DNA from: Pyxidicoccus sp. MSG2
GTDB lineage: Bacteria > Myxococcota > Myxococcia > Myxococcales > Myxococcaceae
NCBI RefSeq assembly: GCF_026626705.1
Contig: NZ_JAPNKC010000001.1
Location: forward strand, 12,401,001-12,465,000
Direction: 5' to 3'
DNA length: 64,000 bases
Shown: one piece after another, positions 29,221 through 38,775 of the stretch
How positions within the stretch are numbered: the first letter of the stretch is position 1
Layout of the letters: every line of letters begins with the position of its first letter
Position numbers and translations under genes: made by a program
The notes under the pieces: model-generated
The model's database searches: none
Seen by the model: only the letters and a program-made list of their open reading frames with translations
What the model was told of the DNA's origin: nothing

Positions 29221-30731
29221 CGAACGCGTTTCCCATGTCGTTCGCGCAGCAGCGCCTGTGCTTCCTGCACCGGGTCGACCCGACGGGAGCCGCGCACAGC
29301 TCGGCCCGCTGCTTCCGCGTGACGGGGCCGCTGGACACCGAGGCCCTGCGTACAGCCCTGGAGGCGCTGGTCGCCCGGCACGAGCCCTTGCGGACCGTCT
29401 TCCCGCTCGGGACGCACCAGCACGTGTTGAAGGAGGCCCGGGGGGACATGAGGGTGGTGGACGTGGCGACCGAGGCCGAAGCGCTGCATCACGCCGAAGC
29501 ACTGGTGTCCCAGCCGTTCGACCTCGAGCACGGGCCGCTGCTGCGGCTCGCCGTGCACAGGGCGGATCCGGAGACGCACCTCCTCGTGTTCTTCGTTCAC
29601 CTGCTGGTGGCCGATGGCTGGTCGCAGCAGGTCTTCTTCGAGGAACTGGCCATCGCCTATCAGGCGGCCGTCACCGGAGAGCCCACGACGCTGCCCGAGC
29701 TTCCCGTGCAGTACGCGGACTGGGCGGCCTGGCAGCGCGAGCAACTCACCGAAGCGCGGCGCGCGGAGTTGTCGCGTTGGTGGCGGCAGCGACTGTCCGG
29801 GATTCCCCTCGTGCTCGACCTGGTCCCGCCCCGCCCCGCGCTGGGACGAGGACGGCGCATGCACCGGGTGCTCTCCGCCGAGCTCACCTCGGCGGTACAT
29901 GCCTTCGCGAGCGCCGAGCGGCAGACGGTGTTCACGGTGCTGTCCGCCGCCTGCGGCGTCGTCCTCGGGCGCCACGCGGGCCGGCAGCAGGTGTTGCTGG
30001 GCCTGGCCGTGGCCAACCGGGGCCTGCCCGAGGTCGAGCGAGTGCTCGGCTTCTTCGTCAATACCGTCGTGTTCCAGGTCGACCTGCGCGGCGACCCGAC
30101 CTTCCGCGAGCTGCTCGCGCGGGTATCCGAGGCCACGGTCGCCGCGTACGCCCACAAGGACCTGCCCTTCGAGCAGCTCGTCGCCGACCTCGCCCCCCCG
30201 AGAGATCCGACGCGGTCGCCCGTCGTCCAGGTCAACTTCGCCTACCATCCGACCGGTACGGCCGGCGTGCTGGGATTGCATGGCTGCACGGTCACCGAGC
30301 CACGATGGGATCTCCCCACGGCGAAGTTCGAGCTCACCCTTCGCGTCGAGGACCGCGGCGACAGCACGTGCACCGTCTGGGCCGAGTTCGACGAGAGCCT
30401 GTTCGACGCTCCCTTCATCGACGACCTGCTGACCTCGTATGAGGAGGTCCTGCGCGCCGCGGCTCCGGAGGTGCCTCTGTCGAGCCTGCGCCCGGCTCAC
30501 ACCACGACCGAGCAGCGCCTCACCCGCATCTTCGCCGACGTGCTGGGGGTCGCGGCGGTCGACCCCCACGACGACTTCTTCCGCCTCGGCGGCCATTCCC
30601 TACAGCTCATCGACGTCGCGGCCCGGGTCCGTACCGAGCTGGGTCGCGACCTCGGGCTGCGAGAGCTGTACCAGAACCCCACCGCGGCGGGAGCCGCCGC
30701 TCGGCTCGAGCGAACTGGAGCATCCCGATGA
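29217..30731 (+). CDS. NRPS protein, degenerate condensation domain plus carrier domain
   Basis: 504 residues. Residues about 5-430 are a condensation-fold domain (MSFAQQRLCFLHRVDP; later FFVNTVVFQVDLRGDPTF and HKDLPFEQLV, all typical). The catalytic HHxxxDG motif reads HLLVADG (from His128), so the second, catalytic His is Leu129. Residues about 430-500 form a PCP with an intact LGGHSLQ (Ser near 462). There is no adenylation or thioesterase domain. Start overlaps the upstream NRPS stop and its stop overlaps the P450 start, so all three are translationally coupled. The domain could be a docking platform, like the X domain of glycopeptide NRPSs, rather than a peptide-bond former. Confidence 0.88.
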
Positions 30732-31927
30732 CCGATTCCTATCCATTGCCCAAGGACTGGCAGCATCCCCTGGATCCTCCCCCCGAGTACAAGCGACTCA
30801 GGAAGGAGGCTCCGGTGTGCCCCGTTCGCACGTGGGACGGCAACACGCCGTGGCTCCTCACCCGCTACGAGGACGTCCTCGCGGCGCTGGGTGACCCGAG
30901 GCTGAGCCTGGACTCCTCGCTGCCCGGGTTTCCGCACACGTCGCCCTCCTCCGCGGCCCGCCAGGGTCGACCCCTCCCCTTCCCGTTCCTTCCCGACGCG
31001 GAGTACCGGGCGCAGCGGGCCATGCTCGTACCGGAGTTCGCGCCACGACGGATGGAGGCCCTGCGCCCGCGAATCCAGCAGACCGTCGACGAGGTCATCG
31101 ACGCGATGCTGGCCGGGCCCCGGCCGGCCGACCTGGTCTCCGCCTTCGCACTTCCCGTGGCCATGCGTGTCATCTGCGATCTGCTCGGCGTGTCCCGAGA
31201 GGACGCGGACCGCCTGCACGTCATCAGCCGCACGATTGGCTCTCGCTCCTCGTCGCGCGAGGTGGCCGAGAAGGCCCTGGACGAGCTGGATGCATACTTC
31301 CAACAATTGGTGGAGGCGAACCTGCGCGAGCCCACCGACACGCTCGTGGGTCGCGTCGTGGCCGAGCACGTGCTGCAGGGAAAGCTGAGCGTGCCGGACG
31401 CCACCGCCATGTTCCACGCGCTGTTCTACGCCGGGCATGGGCCGTCCGGGTACATGGTGGGAATGGGCGTGCTGGCCCTGCTGCTCCACCCGGACCAGCG
31501 CGACAGGTTCCGCGCCCTGGAGACGCCCGACGCCCTCTCCGCCGCCGTCCAGGAACTCCTGCGCTACGTCACCGTGTCCCATATGGGTCGGCAACGCGCC
31601 GCCATGGAAGATGTCACCATTGGTGGCCAGCTCATCCGCGCCGGAGAAGGCGTCCTCGCCCAACCGGATTCGGCCAACCGCGATGAGACGGTCTTCCCGG
31701 AGCCGGACCGCCTGGACCTCCACCGCGAGCCCTATCGCAATTTCGCCTTCGGCCACGGCATCCACCTGTGCACGGGTCGCACGCTCGCCATCGTCGAGCT
31801 CGAGGTGACATTCCACACCCTGTTCCGGCGCATCCCGAACCTGCGACTGGCTGTGCCCCTGGAGCAGATTCCCTTCAAGAAGGACGAGAACCTGATCGGC
31901 GCCCACGAATTGCTTGTCACCTGGTAG
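30728..31927 (+). CDS. NRPS-associated cytochrome P450 with atypical I-helix
   Basis: 399 residues. The haem loop FGHGIHLCTG (axial Cys348) and K-helix ELLRY are intact. The I-helix motif, normally AGxD/ETT, is AGHGPS (Ala235-Ser240): both the acid and the conserved Thr are gone. Such changes are known in a few P450s that use the substrate's own hydroxyl, or act on carrier-bound substrates, and they alter oxygen activation. The gene is coupled (ATGA) to the C*-PCP protein, which strongly suggests action on the carrier-bound peptide, for example beta-hydroxylation, cross-linking or oxidation. No reductase or ferredoxin is nearby. Confidence 0.9.
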   Translation: MTDSYPLPKDWQHPLDPPPEYKRLRKEAPVCPVRTWDGNTPWLLTRYEDVLAALGDPRLSLDSSLPGFPHTSPSSAARQGRPLPFPFLPDAEYRAQRAMLVPEFAPRRMEALRPRIQQTVDEVIDAMLAGPRPADLVSAFALPVAMRVICDLLGVSREDADRLHVISRTIGSRSSSREVAEKALDELDAYFQQLVEANLREPTDTLVGRVVAEHVLQGKLSVPDATAMFHALFYAGHGPSGYMVGMGVLALLLHPDQRDRFRALETPDALSAAVQELLRYVTVSHMGRQRAAMEDVTIGGQLIRAGEGVLAQPDSANRDETVFPEPDRLDLHREPYRNFAFGHGIHLCTGRTLAIVELEVTFHTLFRRIPNLRLAVPLEQIPFKKDENLIGAHELLVTW

Positions 31928-31986
31928 TCAGAGAAGCAGGCCCGGCACAAGATGGCGCTCGTCTTCCGGTGGCCAACGCCATCAAA

Positions 31987-32505
31987 ATGGCGCGGGGATT
32001 CCGCACCTGGAGTCGACCCGATTCCACTGGAGAATGCAGGAGCCTTCGACGGATTGGCCTGGTCACACTCGCTTCCCTCACCACCGCAACGGGCTGCATG
32101 CAGGCCCAGCGCCCCTATCAATTCAGCGTCGGCTCAACGGCGGAGTCGCCCACCAGCGTGGTGGCTCGGACGCTCGCCGCGAACGGACAGGAGCCCATGA
32201 ATGTCGACGAGAAACTCGGCCTCGTCCAGACGCGGTGGCAGGACACCGCCTTTTTCTACGGCACCGTCGGTAACGTCCAGGCCACCATCATCCGGCGATA
32301 CACCGTCACCGTGGTCCCGAACACCAGCGGGAACGCAGTGAGCCTCCGCGCCGATCTCAAGAAGTGCCCACAGGGCGGCTTCACCATCGGCGACACAGCG
32401 GTGCGCGGCCTCTGCGAGGCCATCGACGGGGTACCCGAGTCCTTCCAGCAGGACGTCGACGCGCTCGGCTCGAAACTACAGCAGTCGCTCGCTGCGACGC
32501 ACTGA
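31987..32505 (+). CDS. Putative lipoprotein, function unknown
   Basis: 172 residues if started at ATG 31987; GTG 31969 is an alternative. A Gly/Arg-rich N-region leads to a hydrophobic stretch and lipobox (LVTLASLTTATGCMQAQ). The mature part is about 135 residues, mixed alpha/beta (YGTVGNVQATIIRRYTVTVV, GFTIGDTAVRGLCEAIDGVP) and ends in a helix (KLQQSLAATH). Start is uncertain and the family unknown. It follows the NRPS operon on the same strand with a ~60-bp gap, and could be transcribed with it without taking part in biosynthesis. Confidence 0.55.
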   Translation: MARGFRTWSRPDSTGECRSLRRIGLVTLASLTTATGCMQAQRPYQFSVGSTAESPTSVVARTLAANGQEPMNVDEKLGLVQTRWQDTAFFYGTVGNVQATIIRRYTVTVVPNTSGNAVSLRADLKKCPQGGFTIGDTAVRGLCEAIDGVPESFQQDVDALGSKLQQSLAATH

Positions 32506-32533
32506 GCCGGGGAATCCGAACCCGGGGAAGGTG

Positions 32534-32611
32534 TCAGCGGAACAGGCCCTCGCCGCTCGTCATCTGCTTGTTGATGACCTCGAAGAGCTGCTTCATCGTC
32601 TCGAGGGGCAG
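32534..32611 (-). pseudogene. C-terminal gene remnant
   Basis: A short minus-strand frame reads HLPLETMKQLFEVINKQM then TSGEGLFR and stops at 32534. It looks like the natural end of a soluble protein but is cut off by a stop on its N-terminal side. It fills most of the gap between the two converging genes and is probably debris; the parent family is not recognised. Confidence 0.3.
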
Positions 32612-32651
32612 GTGTCAGGGATTGACCCTCTGACTTCAGCGGCGGGCCTTG

Positions 32652-34571
32652 TCATTTCGGTTCCCGTATCCAGACCACGACGGTGAGGGCATGGTAGCCG
32701 TCCTCTCCATCGACGCTGCTGCGTTCGAGCTCCACCTCCAGGGGCAACCCCTGCTTCGTCAGTGACGTCTTCCTCTGGCGGCTGACGGCGTTATCTTCAG
32801 CCTCCTCTTTCGAGGTGACGCCCGCGAGACACGCCTTGGCCGCGGTGATGGCGCGCTCGTATTCGGCCGTCAACGCCGCCTCGCTCTGAAAGGAGTCGTA
32901 GTCGCATGACACCCAGGCGGAACCATGGCCGTGGATGACATGGCACTCCGACGCGCCCGGGAGCAGCAGGCGGGTCTTGAAGACCTTGAGCCCGGGATTC
33001 CGGGTGAGGTTTGGCGCGCCCTCGGTGAGCGGGCTGAAGCGCGTCCCGGCGGTCTGGACCAGCTGCTGGAGCGGCCCGCACCAGGCCTCGTTCCACGTCT
33101 CGGCCTCCTCCTCCCCCACCGGACCCGAAAATTCGCATGAAGCCAGCCCCCTGGTGGGGGACCCGGGGATGGCATACCGGACGATGGGGAAGCGGTCCTG
33201 CGTCCGGGTCCAGCCGACCGTCGCGTCGATGCGGTGGAACCGGCTTGGGGCCAGGTCGAACTCGCGCGCCACCGCGTTCACCGGCAGCCAGCGCGGCTGG
33301 CCCTCCTCCTTCCCTGGCATAGGCCTCGTCCCCGTCTCCACCCGGACCTCACACCGGACGGGGCGGTTGCAGGTGTTCTGGTAGCCCGTGGTGACCTTCA
33401 CGATAGGCGGGTCGCCGTCCCGAACCCAGGACATGCTCGTCCGGCCATCGGCGAGCCGGAGGCAGGCGGCCGCCGCCGGGTCGGGCACGAGCGCCGCCCG
33501 CGCCTGCCGGGGCTGCGAACCACAGATCCCAGGGAGCGGCTTCAGGAGATAGCCGCGCACATGGTCGACGAGCTGCCGCCATAGCTTGCAGGTGCGGTCA
33601 TGTCCGCGCTTCTCCTCGAAACACTGTGTCTCCCAACGGTTGGTGAGGATTTCCGCCCGGAGGTGCCACTGCGAGGCGACGAACTCGTCCGAGAACAGCT
33701 TCCCTTCGGGCAACCCCTGTTCCCGGGCGAGGAGCGGATCCAGTAGAGCCTGATGATGGCTCAAGGCCACCATCGGTATCAGCAACGTCACCGGAGCGCG
33801 CTCATTGGCGCTGCCCAGGAAGTCGAATGCCCTCTCGTCACAAGCAATCTCCCGCGTGAGGGAGTCCGCATCAACGCCGGCGCCACAGTCGGCGCCGTGC
33901 TCGACATGGACCAACTCGTGGAGCATGACGAAGGTATAGAAGAGCTGACTCATTTCGAAGAGTGGGTTCACGTCGTCCAGGCTCAGCTTCATGTCCCTGG
34001 ATGGCCGTCCTATCGAGACGCATGGCTTGCCTGAATGCGCTGCGAGCTCCGCAAGCCACTGCGTGAACAGGGCCTCATCCTCCTGCCCGTTGGCCCTCAA
34101 CTCAGCCAGGTACGTACGCACGGAGGACTCGACCAGGTCGATGAGCGCGGTGCTCATCCGGATTTCGATGCGCTCCTCATCCGTCGTGTTGCTCAGCCAC
34201 GGCACCTGCCCCCGGGTGACATAGAAGCGGACCGCTCGGCCCTTCGCCGCGCACTCCGCCTCGCCACACATCCGCACCTCGGCGTCGATGAAGGCCAGCC
34301 GGAGCCGGTCCACGAACCACCGGTAGCGGATGCCGATGTCGTCCGGATCCACCTGGTCGCAGGCGTCGTCCACCCACTCGACCCCCTCCTTCTTGAGGTA
34401 TTCGACGATGATGCAGCGCCCCCGGGCGACGTACTCGGTGCCAAGGGCCGCCTTCAGTCGCTGCACCTTCTGTGTGCTGACCGGCGGGGCTGCTGGCACA
34501 TCGGCGCGTGCGGGAACGCTCAGGGCGCACACGAACAGCACCAGGCATGACAACATCCATCGGAACGTCAT
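32652..34571 (-). CDS. Exported HExxH metalloprotease-like protein (paralogue 1)
   Basis: 639 residues from ATG 34571, placed 14 bp after the protease stop; the signal peptide is MTFRWMLSCLVLFVCALSV. Near residue 218 lies HELVHVEHG (zinc-binding HExxH), followed about 25 residues later by REIACDERAFDFLG, whose Glu could be the third ligand, as in gluzincins. Residues about 35-200 have many conserved Cys/Trp (YVARGRCIIVEYLKKEG, FYVTRGQVPWLS); about 340-640 is a beta-rich C-terminal part of unknown fold. It is a full-length paralogue of the gene at 36859-38769. It is probably a periplasmic peptidase; the substrate is unknown. Confidence 0.72.
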   Translation of the reverse strand: MTFRWMLSCLVLFVCALSVPARADVPAAPPVSTQKVQRLKAALGTEYVARGRCIIVEYLKKEGVEWVDDACDQVDPDDIGIRYRWFVDRLRLAFIDAEVRMCGEAECAAKGRAVRFYVTRGQVPWLSNTTDEERIEIRMSTALIDLVESSVRTYLAELRANGQEDEALFTQWLAELAAHSGKPCVSIGRPSRDMKLSLDDVNPLFEMSQLFYTFVMLHELVHVEHGADCGAGVDADSLTREIACDERAFDFLGSANERAPVTLLIPMVALSHHQALLDPLLAREQGLPEGKLFSDEFVASQWHLRAEILTNRWETQCFEEKRGHDRTCKLWRQLVDHVRGYLLKPLPGICGSQPRQARAALVPDPAAAACLRLADGRTSMSWVRDGDPPIVKVTTGYQNTCNRPVRCEVRVETGTRPMPGKEEGQPRWLPVNAVAREFDLAPSRFHRIDATVGWTRTQDRFPIVRYAIPGSPTRGLASCEFSGPVGEEEAETWNEAWCGPLQQLVQTAGTRFSPLTEGAPNLTRNPGLKVFKTRLLLPGASECHVIHGHGSAWVSCDYDSFQSEAALTAEYERAITAAKACLAGVTSKEEAEDNAVSRQRKTSLTKQGLPLEVELERSSVDGEDGYHALTVVVWIREPK

Positions 34572-34584
34572 CAGGCCGCCCCCA

Positions 34585-35892
34585 TCACGGAATGCCGGCG
34601 GCGCGCAGCCGCTGCCGGATTTTGTGGATGGGAATTCCCTCGTTGTAGACAGGCCTGAAGCCGGGGTCTCCACTGTGGTGCAGCGCGAGCAGCGTCCTCA
34701 TCGACAGGTCGAAGCAGGGCGAGCCCGACGAGCCCGGCTCGGTGTTGGTGCGGTAGCGGACGCGGTTGTCGCTCCTGTTCACCGCCAGGATGGCTTCCGT
34801 GTCGACCGCCACGTGGAGCGGCTGCCCCCGGGGATGCTGGAGGATGACCAGCGGATCTCCCTGCTGCACGAAGAAGGTGTCCGGTAGCTCCACCCAGCCG
34901 CGAAGGCCCGCGGGGCCCGTGTCGTCTCCGGCCGGCTCCGCGAGACGCACCACGGCGAAGTCCAATTCGTCCGCTCCCGGGTCCGCTGTCTTGGGGTCGG
35001 CCAGCAGGTCCACGCCGCTCGGGGGTGAGTGCGCCACATCCCAGTGGGTGGCGAGCGCGCATGAGCGCTGGGCTGCCGCGCTCTCGGGGCCGATGGCGTC
35101 GAAGACGCACCGGACCTGGGCGGGAGGGACTCCACCGCTGAATACCGCCGAGAGGACATGGTGGTTGGTGAGCACCAGGTCCCTTCCAATCAGGAACCCC
35201 GTCCCCATGGGAGCGTGGCCGAACTGGATGCGGCACACACGCCGGCTGTGCGCGGCGAGCAGGCGCTGGAACTCGGCGAAGTCGACGAGGGGATTGCGGG
35301 CGCGGACGACCTTTTCGAAGACGCGCGGGGGCTCCACCACGTCGGCCTGGAGGACGCGGGTCCGCTCCAGGGCCCTGGCGAGCACGAGCAGGCTCACCAG
35401 CGCCGCCGCGCACACCGCCATGGCGGAGACCGACGTGGCCGACAGCGCGGAGACCGCGTAGACCTGGGTCTCACCCCAGCACGCGAGTACATTCTCCGGG
35501 GTGGACTGGTATTCCACGCAGTCCGCGCGGTTTGCCGGGCAGACACAGGTGGGAAGAGGCGCCCCGAAGCCGACGGCCATGGGAAATGGCCTCTCCTTGT
35601 AGCCGGGATGCGGCACGACGTTCGCGCTTGCGACGCCGAAGGCCGCCAGCGCGACGCCGCCGGCGATGAGCAACCGTGTCGCGAGGGCGCGTCTCCAGGC
35701 CGGGGTGTCACGGCCGAAGGCATAGAAGGGAACGAGCATTCCGGCGAGGGCGCCAAGGGCGACACAGGTCCCCACCGTCCAGCGGTCCACCCTGGGCGCC
35801 TGGGGAAGCTGCGCCTGGGCCAGCTTCCACACGACCCAGCCCACGGCCACGCCGGTGGCCAGGCCCCAGAGGACTTCCGTGTTGCGCCGCAT
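34585..35892 (-). CDS. Membrane-anchored trypsin-like serine protease
   Basis: 435 residues from ATG 35892, which overlaps the upstream stop as TGATG. Four TM helices occupy about the first 190 residues (VLWGLATGVAVGWVVWKLA; VGTCVALGALAGMLVPFYAF; LLIAGGVALAAFGVASANVV; and a long one ending VSLLVLARAL). A Cys-containing loop (CVCPANRADCVEY) lies between helices 3 and 4. The S1/S7-type protease domain follows, with His in VLTNHHVLSAVF, Asp in DELDFAVVRL and Ser in EPGSSGSPCF, so the triad looks complete. Topology puts the protease on the same side as both ends. It is sandwiched between the PEGA-like gene and the metalloprotease gene and has no copy in the second paralogous set. Confidence 0.8.
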   Translation of the reverse strand: MRRNTEVLWGLATGVAVGWVVWKLAQAQLPQAPRVDRWTVGTCVALGALAGMLVPFYAFGRDTPAWRRALATRLLIAGGVALAAFGVASANVVPHPGYKERPFPMAVGFGAPLPTCVCPANRADCVEYQSTPENVLACWGETQVYAVSALSATSVSAMAVCAAALVSLLVLARALERTRVLQADVVEPPRVFEKVVRARNPLVDFAEFQRLLAAHSRRVCRIQFGHAPMGTGFLIGRDLVLTNHHVLSAVFSGGVPPAQVRCVFDAIGPESAAAQRSCALATHWDVAHSPPSGVDLLADPKTADPGADELDFAVVRLAEPAGDDTGPAGLRGWVELPDTFFVQQGDPLVILQHPRGQPLHVAVDTEAILAVNRSDNRVRYRTNTEPGSSGSPCFDLSMRTLLALHHSGDPGFRPVYNEGIPIHKIRQRLRAAGIP

Positions 35893-36689
35893 CAATCCCT
35901 CACCGCGCACCGTGACGCTTCCGCGGCGCCGCTCGCTGCGAGGATGCAGTGAATCGTCACGGCATCCGCCGCCAGCACTCCCAATTCCGCGTCGAACGAC
36001 TTGTACCCGTCCTTGCCCACCTTCACGCGATAGACGCCCCGGTACAGCTGGCCGAAGGAGCACTCCGTCCACTTCGGCGCCGGGAGGTTGTTGTTCGCGG
36101 TGGGGTAGACCTGCGCGGTCGCCTGCGGAGGCGAGGTGGTGACCGTCACCGTCATCGGCTTCGAGGCAGTGGCCGCGAAGCCGAGGAACTCGACGAGCTT
36201 CTTCCAGAGCGCTTGCGCTTCGACGCGGTCATAGACCCGGGTCGCCTGGAAGCACTCCGTGGTCTTCGCCTTGGGCAGCGGAGGAAACATCTTCAGGAGC
36301 AGGTCCCTGAGTGGCGCCGCGGCCGGGTCTTTCAACTTGTCGAAGACCTCCTTCCAGAGCTCACTGTGGACGCGTTCGACAGAACTCCGGTTGTACGCCG
36401 TGGCGCTCTTGCACCCACCATTGAGGCCGGACGACTTGATGACGGAGAAGCCCTGCTGCGGTGGTCCCTGCAGAAGTCGCGCTCGCATCTCCTCGAAGGA
36501 CTTCGAGAGCTCGGGGTCTGGAGCGGAATCCTCCCCGGGCGGCGTCTCGGGGTCCTGCGGCGACGTTGGCGCGGGAGCGCTCTCGATGCCCGCATCCGCT
36601 GGAGGCACCTGCGCCCGGGCAGGAAGAAAGGCCCCCGCCGCGAGCATGACTGCCATCAGCGTTCCCCCGAAGCGCTGCATCCGAACCAT
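35892..36689 (-). CDS. Exported PEGA-like domain protein (paralogue 1)
   Basis: 265 residues from ATG 36689 (MVRMQRFGG, GGAGGG upstream), matching the start of the paralogue at 39525 (MARTQRFGG). The signal peptide is LMAVMLAAGAFLPARAQ. A Pro-rich acidic spacer (about 25-60) precedes a helical segment (SKSFEEMRARLLQGPPQQGF; YNRSSVERVHSELWKEVFDK). The C-terminal ~70 residues are PEGA-like: TVTVTTSPPQATAQVYPTAN, then YRGVYRVKVGKDGYKSFDAE. PEGA domains usually bind or decorate the cell surface. It is the first gene of the three-gene set with the protease and the metalloprotease. Confidence 0.72.
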   Translation of the reverse strand: MVRMQRFGGTLMAVMLAAGAFLPARAQVPPADAGIESAPAPTSPQDPETPPGEDSAPDPELSKSFEEMRARLLQGPPQQGFSVIKSSGLNGGCKSATAYNRSSVERVHSELWKEVFDKLKDPAAAPLRDLLLKMFPPLPKAKTTECFQATRVYDRVEAQALWKKLVEFLGFAATASKPMTVTVTTSPPQATAQVYPTANNNLPAPKWTECSFGQLYRGVYRVKVGKDGYKSFDAELGVLAADAVTIHCILAASGAAEASRCAVRD

Positions 36690-36858
36690 TACCAAGCCCT
36701 CCCTGTCGGCGTGCCGCAATCTATCCGAGGAGCCAACCCGCTGACAGCCGTGCCCTCACGAGGCGAAGAGGTAGGTCATCGACCCGAACACGGAGTGCTG
36801 CTTCCTGAGCCTGTCCCTCCCGCGAAATCGCCCTGACTTTCTTAAGCTCCAGGCGCAA

Positions 36859-38769
36859 TCACTCCGGCGCTCGCAGCCAGACGTCGACCTCGAGGGTGTG
36901 GTAGCCGTCGTCTCCCTCGACGCTGTCCCGCTCGAGCTTCACCTCCATGGGGAGGCCCTTCCGCGTCAGGGACGTCGCCCGCCTGCGCCGGTCGTCCTCA
37001 TCGTCGACCTCCTCCTCCGCGGTCGCTCCTACGAGGCACGCCTTCGCCGCGGTGACGGCGCGCCCGTATTCGCGTGTCACCGCCGCCTCGCTCTGGAAGT
37101 AGTCGTAGTTGCAGGACACCCAGGCGGAGTCCTCGTCCTGGTTGATGTCGCACTCGGAGGCGCCCGGCAGCAGGAGGCGCGTCTTGAAGACCTTGAGCCC
37201 CCTCTTGGTGACGTGCGGTGTGCCCTCGGCCAGGGGGCTGAAGTGCTGCGCGGCGGCGTCCTCCATCCTTCCGAGCGCCTTGCACCAGGCGTCGTTCCAC
37301 GCCAGGTCATCCTCCTTCGCCTCGAGGCCTGTGAACTCACACGTGGCCAGCTCCCGGTCCGGGGAGCCCGGGATGGCATACCGGACGCTGGGGAAGCGGT
37401 CCTCGGTCCGGGTCCAGGTGACGGTCGCGTTCATGCGGTGGAGTTGGCCGGGCGGCACGTCGAACTCGCGCGCCACCGCGTTCACCATCAGCCAGGGTAA
37501 TTGACCCGCCTCCTTGCCCTTCACCGGCTTCGTCCCCGTCTGCACCTGGGCCTCACACCGGACGGGGCGGTTGCAGGTGTTCTCGTAGCCGGTGACGACC
37601 TTCACGATAGGCGGGTTGCCATCCCGGACCCAGGACACGTCCGTCCGCCCGTCGACAAGTCGGAGACAGGCGAGCGCCGCCGGGTCGGGCACGATGGCCG
37701 CTCGCTCCCGGCGGGGCTGGGTACCGCAGCTTCCGGGCAGCGGCTTCAGCAGATAGCCCCGGACGTGGTCGACCAGCTCGCGCCACCACTTGCAGGTGAG
37801 GTCATCGGCGCTCTTGCCCTCGAAGCAGTGGGTCTCCCAGCGGTTGGTGAGGACCTCCGCCCGCAGGTGCCACTGAGAGGCGATAAACTCCTCCGAGTAC
37901 AGCCGGCCCTCCGGAAGCCCCTTCTCGCGAGCGAGGAGCGGGTCCATCAGCGCCTGGTGGTGGCTCAGCAGGATCATCGGGACGAGCAGTGTCGTCGGGA
38001 AGCGCGCGTTGGGGATGTTCCCCAGGTCGTCGAAGGCCAGCTCGTCACAGGCAAGCTCCCGCGTGAGCTCGTCCGCGTTGAGGCCCGCACCGCAGTCCCG
38101 CCCCCGGACGATGTGTTCCAGCTCATGCAGCATCGTGAAGACGTAGACAGGCTGGCTCATCCGCAGGACGTTCTCGATGTCCTCCTGCTGCAGCTTCATG
38201 CCGCGCTCCGGCCGATCCATGGGCACGCACGCCTTGCCCGCCTTCGCGGAGATGTCCTCGAGCCACTTCGTGAACCGGGCCCCGTCCCCCTGTCCGTTCG
38301 CCTTCGCCTCCGCGAGGTACGTGAGCGCGGTGGACTCGATGAGCTGGACGAGCGCGGTGCTCATCCGGATTTCGATGTGCTCGTCATCCGAGTTGCTCGT
38401 CAGCCAGGGCACCTGGCCCCAGGTGACATAGAAGCGGACGGCTCGGTCCTTCGCCGCGCACCCGGGCTTCCCGCACATCAACTGCTCGGCGACGCCGAAG
38501 GCGTTGGGCAGGCGGTCCACGAACCAGTTGAAGGCCTCGCCAATGTCGCCCTGGACGTTCTTGTCGCACCCGTCATCTACCCACTCGACGTCGGGGTTCG
38601 AGCGAGGCTCGATGATGAGGCAGTTCCCCCGGGCGAAATACTCCGTTCCGAAGGGCCCCTTCAGCTTCTTCACCTGGGGCTGTGGGGGCGGAGAAACCTC
38701 GGTCCGCGAGGGCTTGGAGGAAGCACACGCGAGCAGCACGAAGCACAGCGGAAGGCACCTGAGCCTCAT
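36859..38769 (-). CDS. Lipid-anchored HExxH metalloprotease-like protein (paralogue 2)
   Basis: 636 residues from ATG 38769. The signal is a lipobox (LPLCFVLLACASS), unlike the cleavable signal of paralogue 1. The zinc motif is HELEHIVRG (His215, Glu216, His219), followed by RELACDELAFDDLG with the candidate third ligand. It aligns with the protein at 32652-34571 over the full length (FGTEYFARGNCLIIEP, FYVTWGQVPWLTSNSDDEHI, HLRAEVLTNRWETHCFEGKS). The gene starts 6 bp after the second PEGA-like gene, and together they form a two-gene operon. No protease gene accompanies this copy. Confidence 0.75.
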   Translation of the reverse strand: MRLRCLPLCFVLLACASSKPSRTEVSPPPQPQVKKLKGPFGTEYFARGNCLIIEPRSNPDVEWVDDGCDKNVQGDIGEAFNWFVDRLPNAFGVAEQLMCGKPGCAAKDRAVRFYVTWGQVPWLTSNSDDEHIEIRMSTALVQLIESTALTYLAEAKANGQGDGARFTKWLEDISAKAGKACVPMDRPERGMKLQQEDIENVLRMSQPVYVFTMLHELEHIVRGRDCGAGLNADELTRELACDELAFDDLGNIPNARFPTTLLVPMILLSHHQALMDPLLAREKGLPEGRLYSEEFIASQWHLRAEVLTNRWETHCFEGKSADDLTCKWWRELVDHVRGYLLKPLPGSCGTQPRRERAAIVPDPAALACLRLVDGRTDVSWVRDGNPPIVKVVTGYENTCNRPVRCEAQVQTGTKPVKGKEAGQLPWLMVNAVAREFDVPPGQLHRMNATVTWTRTEDRFPSVRYAIPGSPDRELATCEFTGLEAKEDDLAWNDAWCKALGRMEDAAAQHFSPLAEGTPHVTKRGLKVFKTRLLLPGASECDINQDEDSAWVSCNYDYFQSEAAVTREYGRAVTAAKACLVGATAEEEVDDEDDRRRRATSLTRKGLPMEVKLERDSVEGDDGYHTLEVDVWLRAPE

Positions 38770-38775
38770 TGGATC

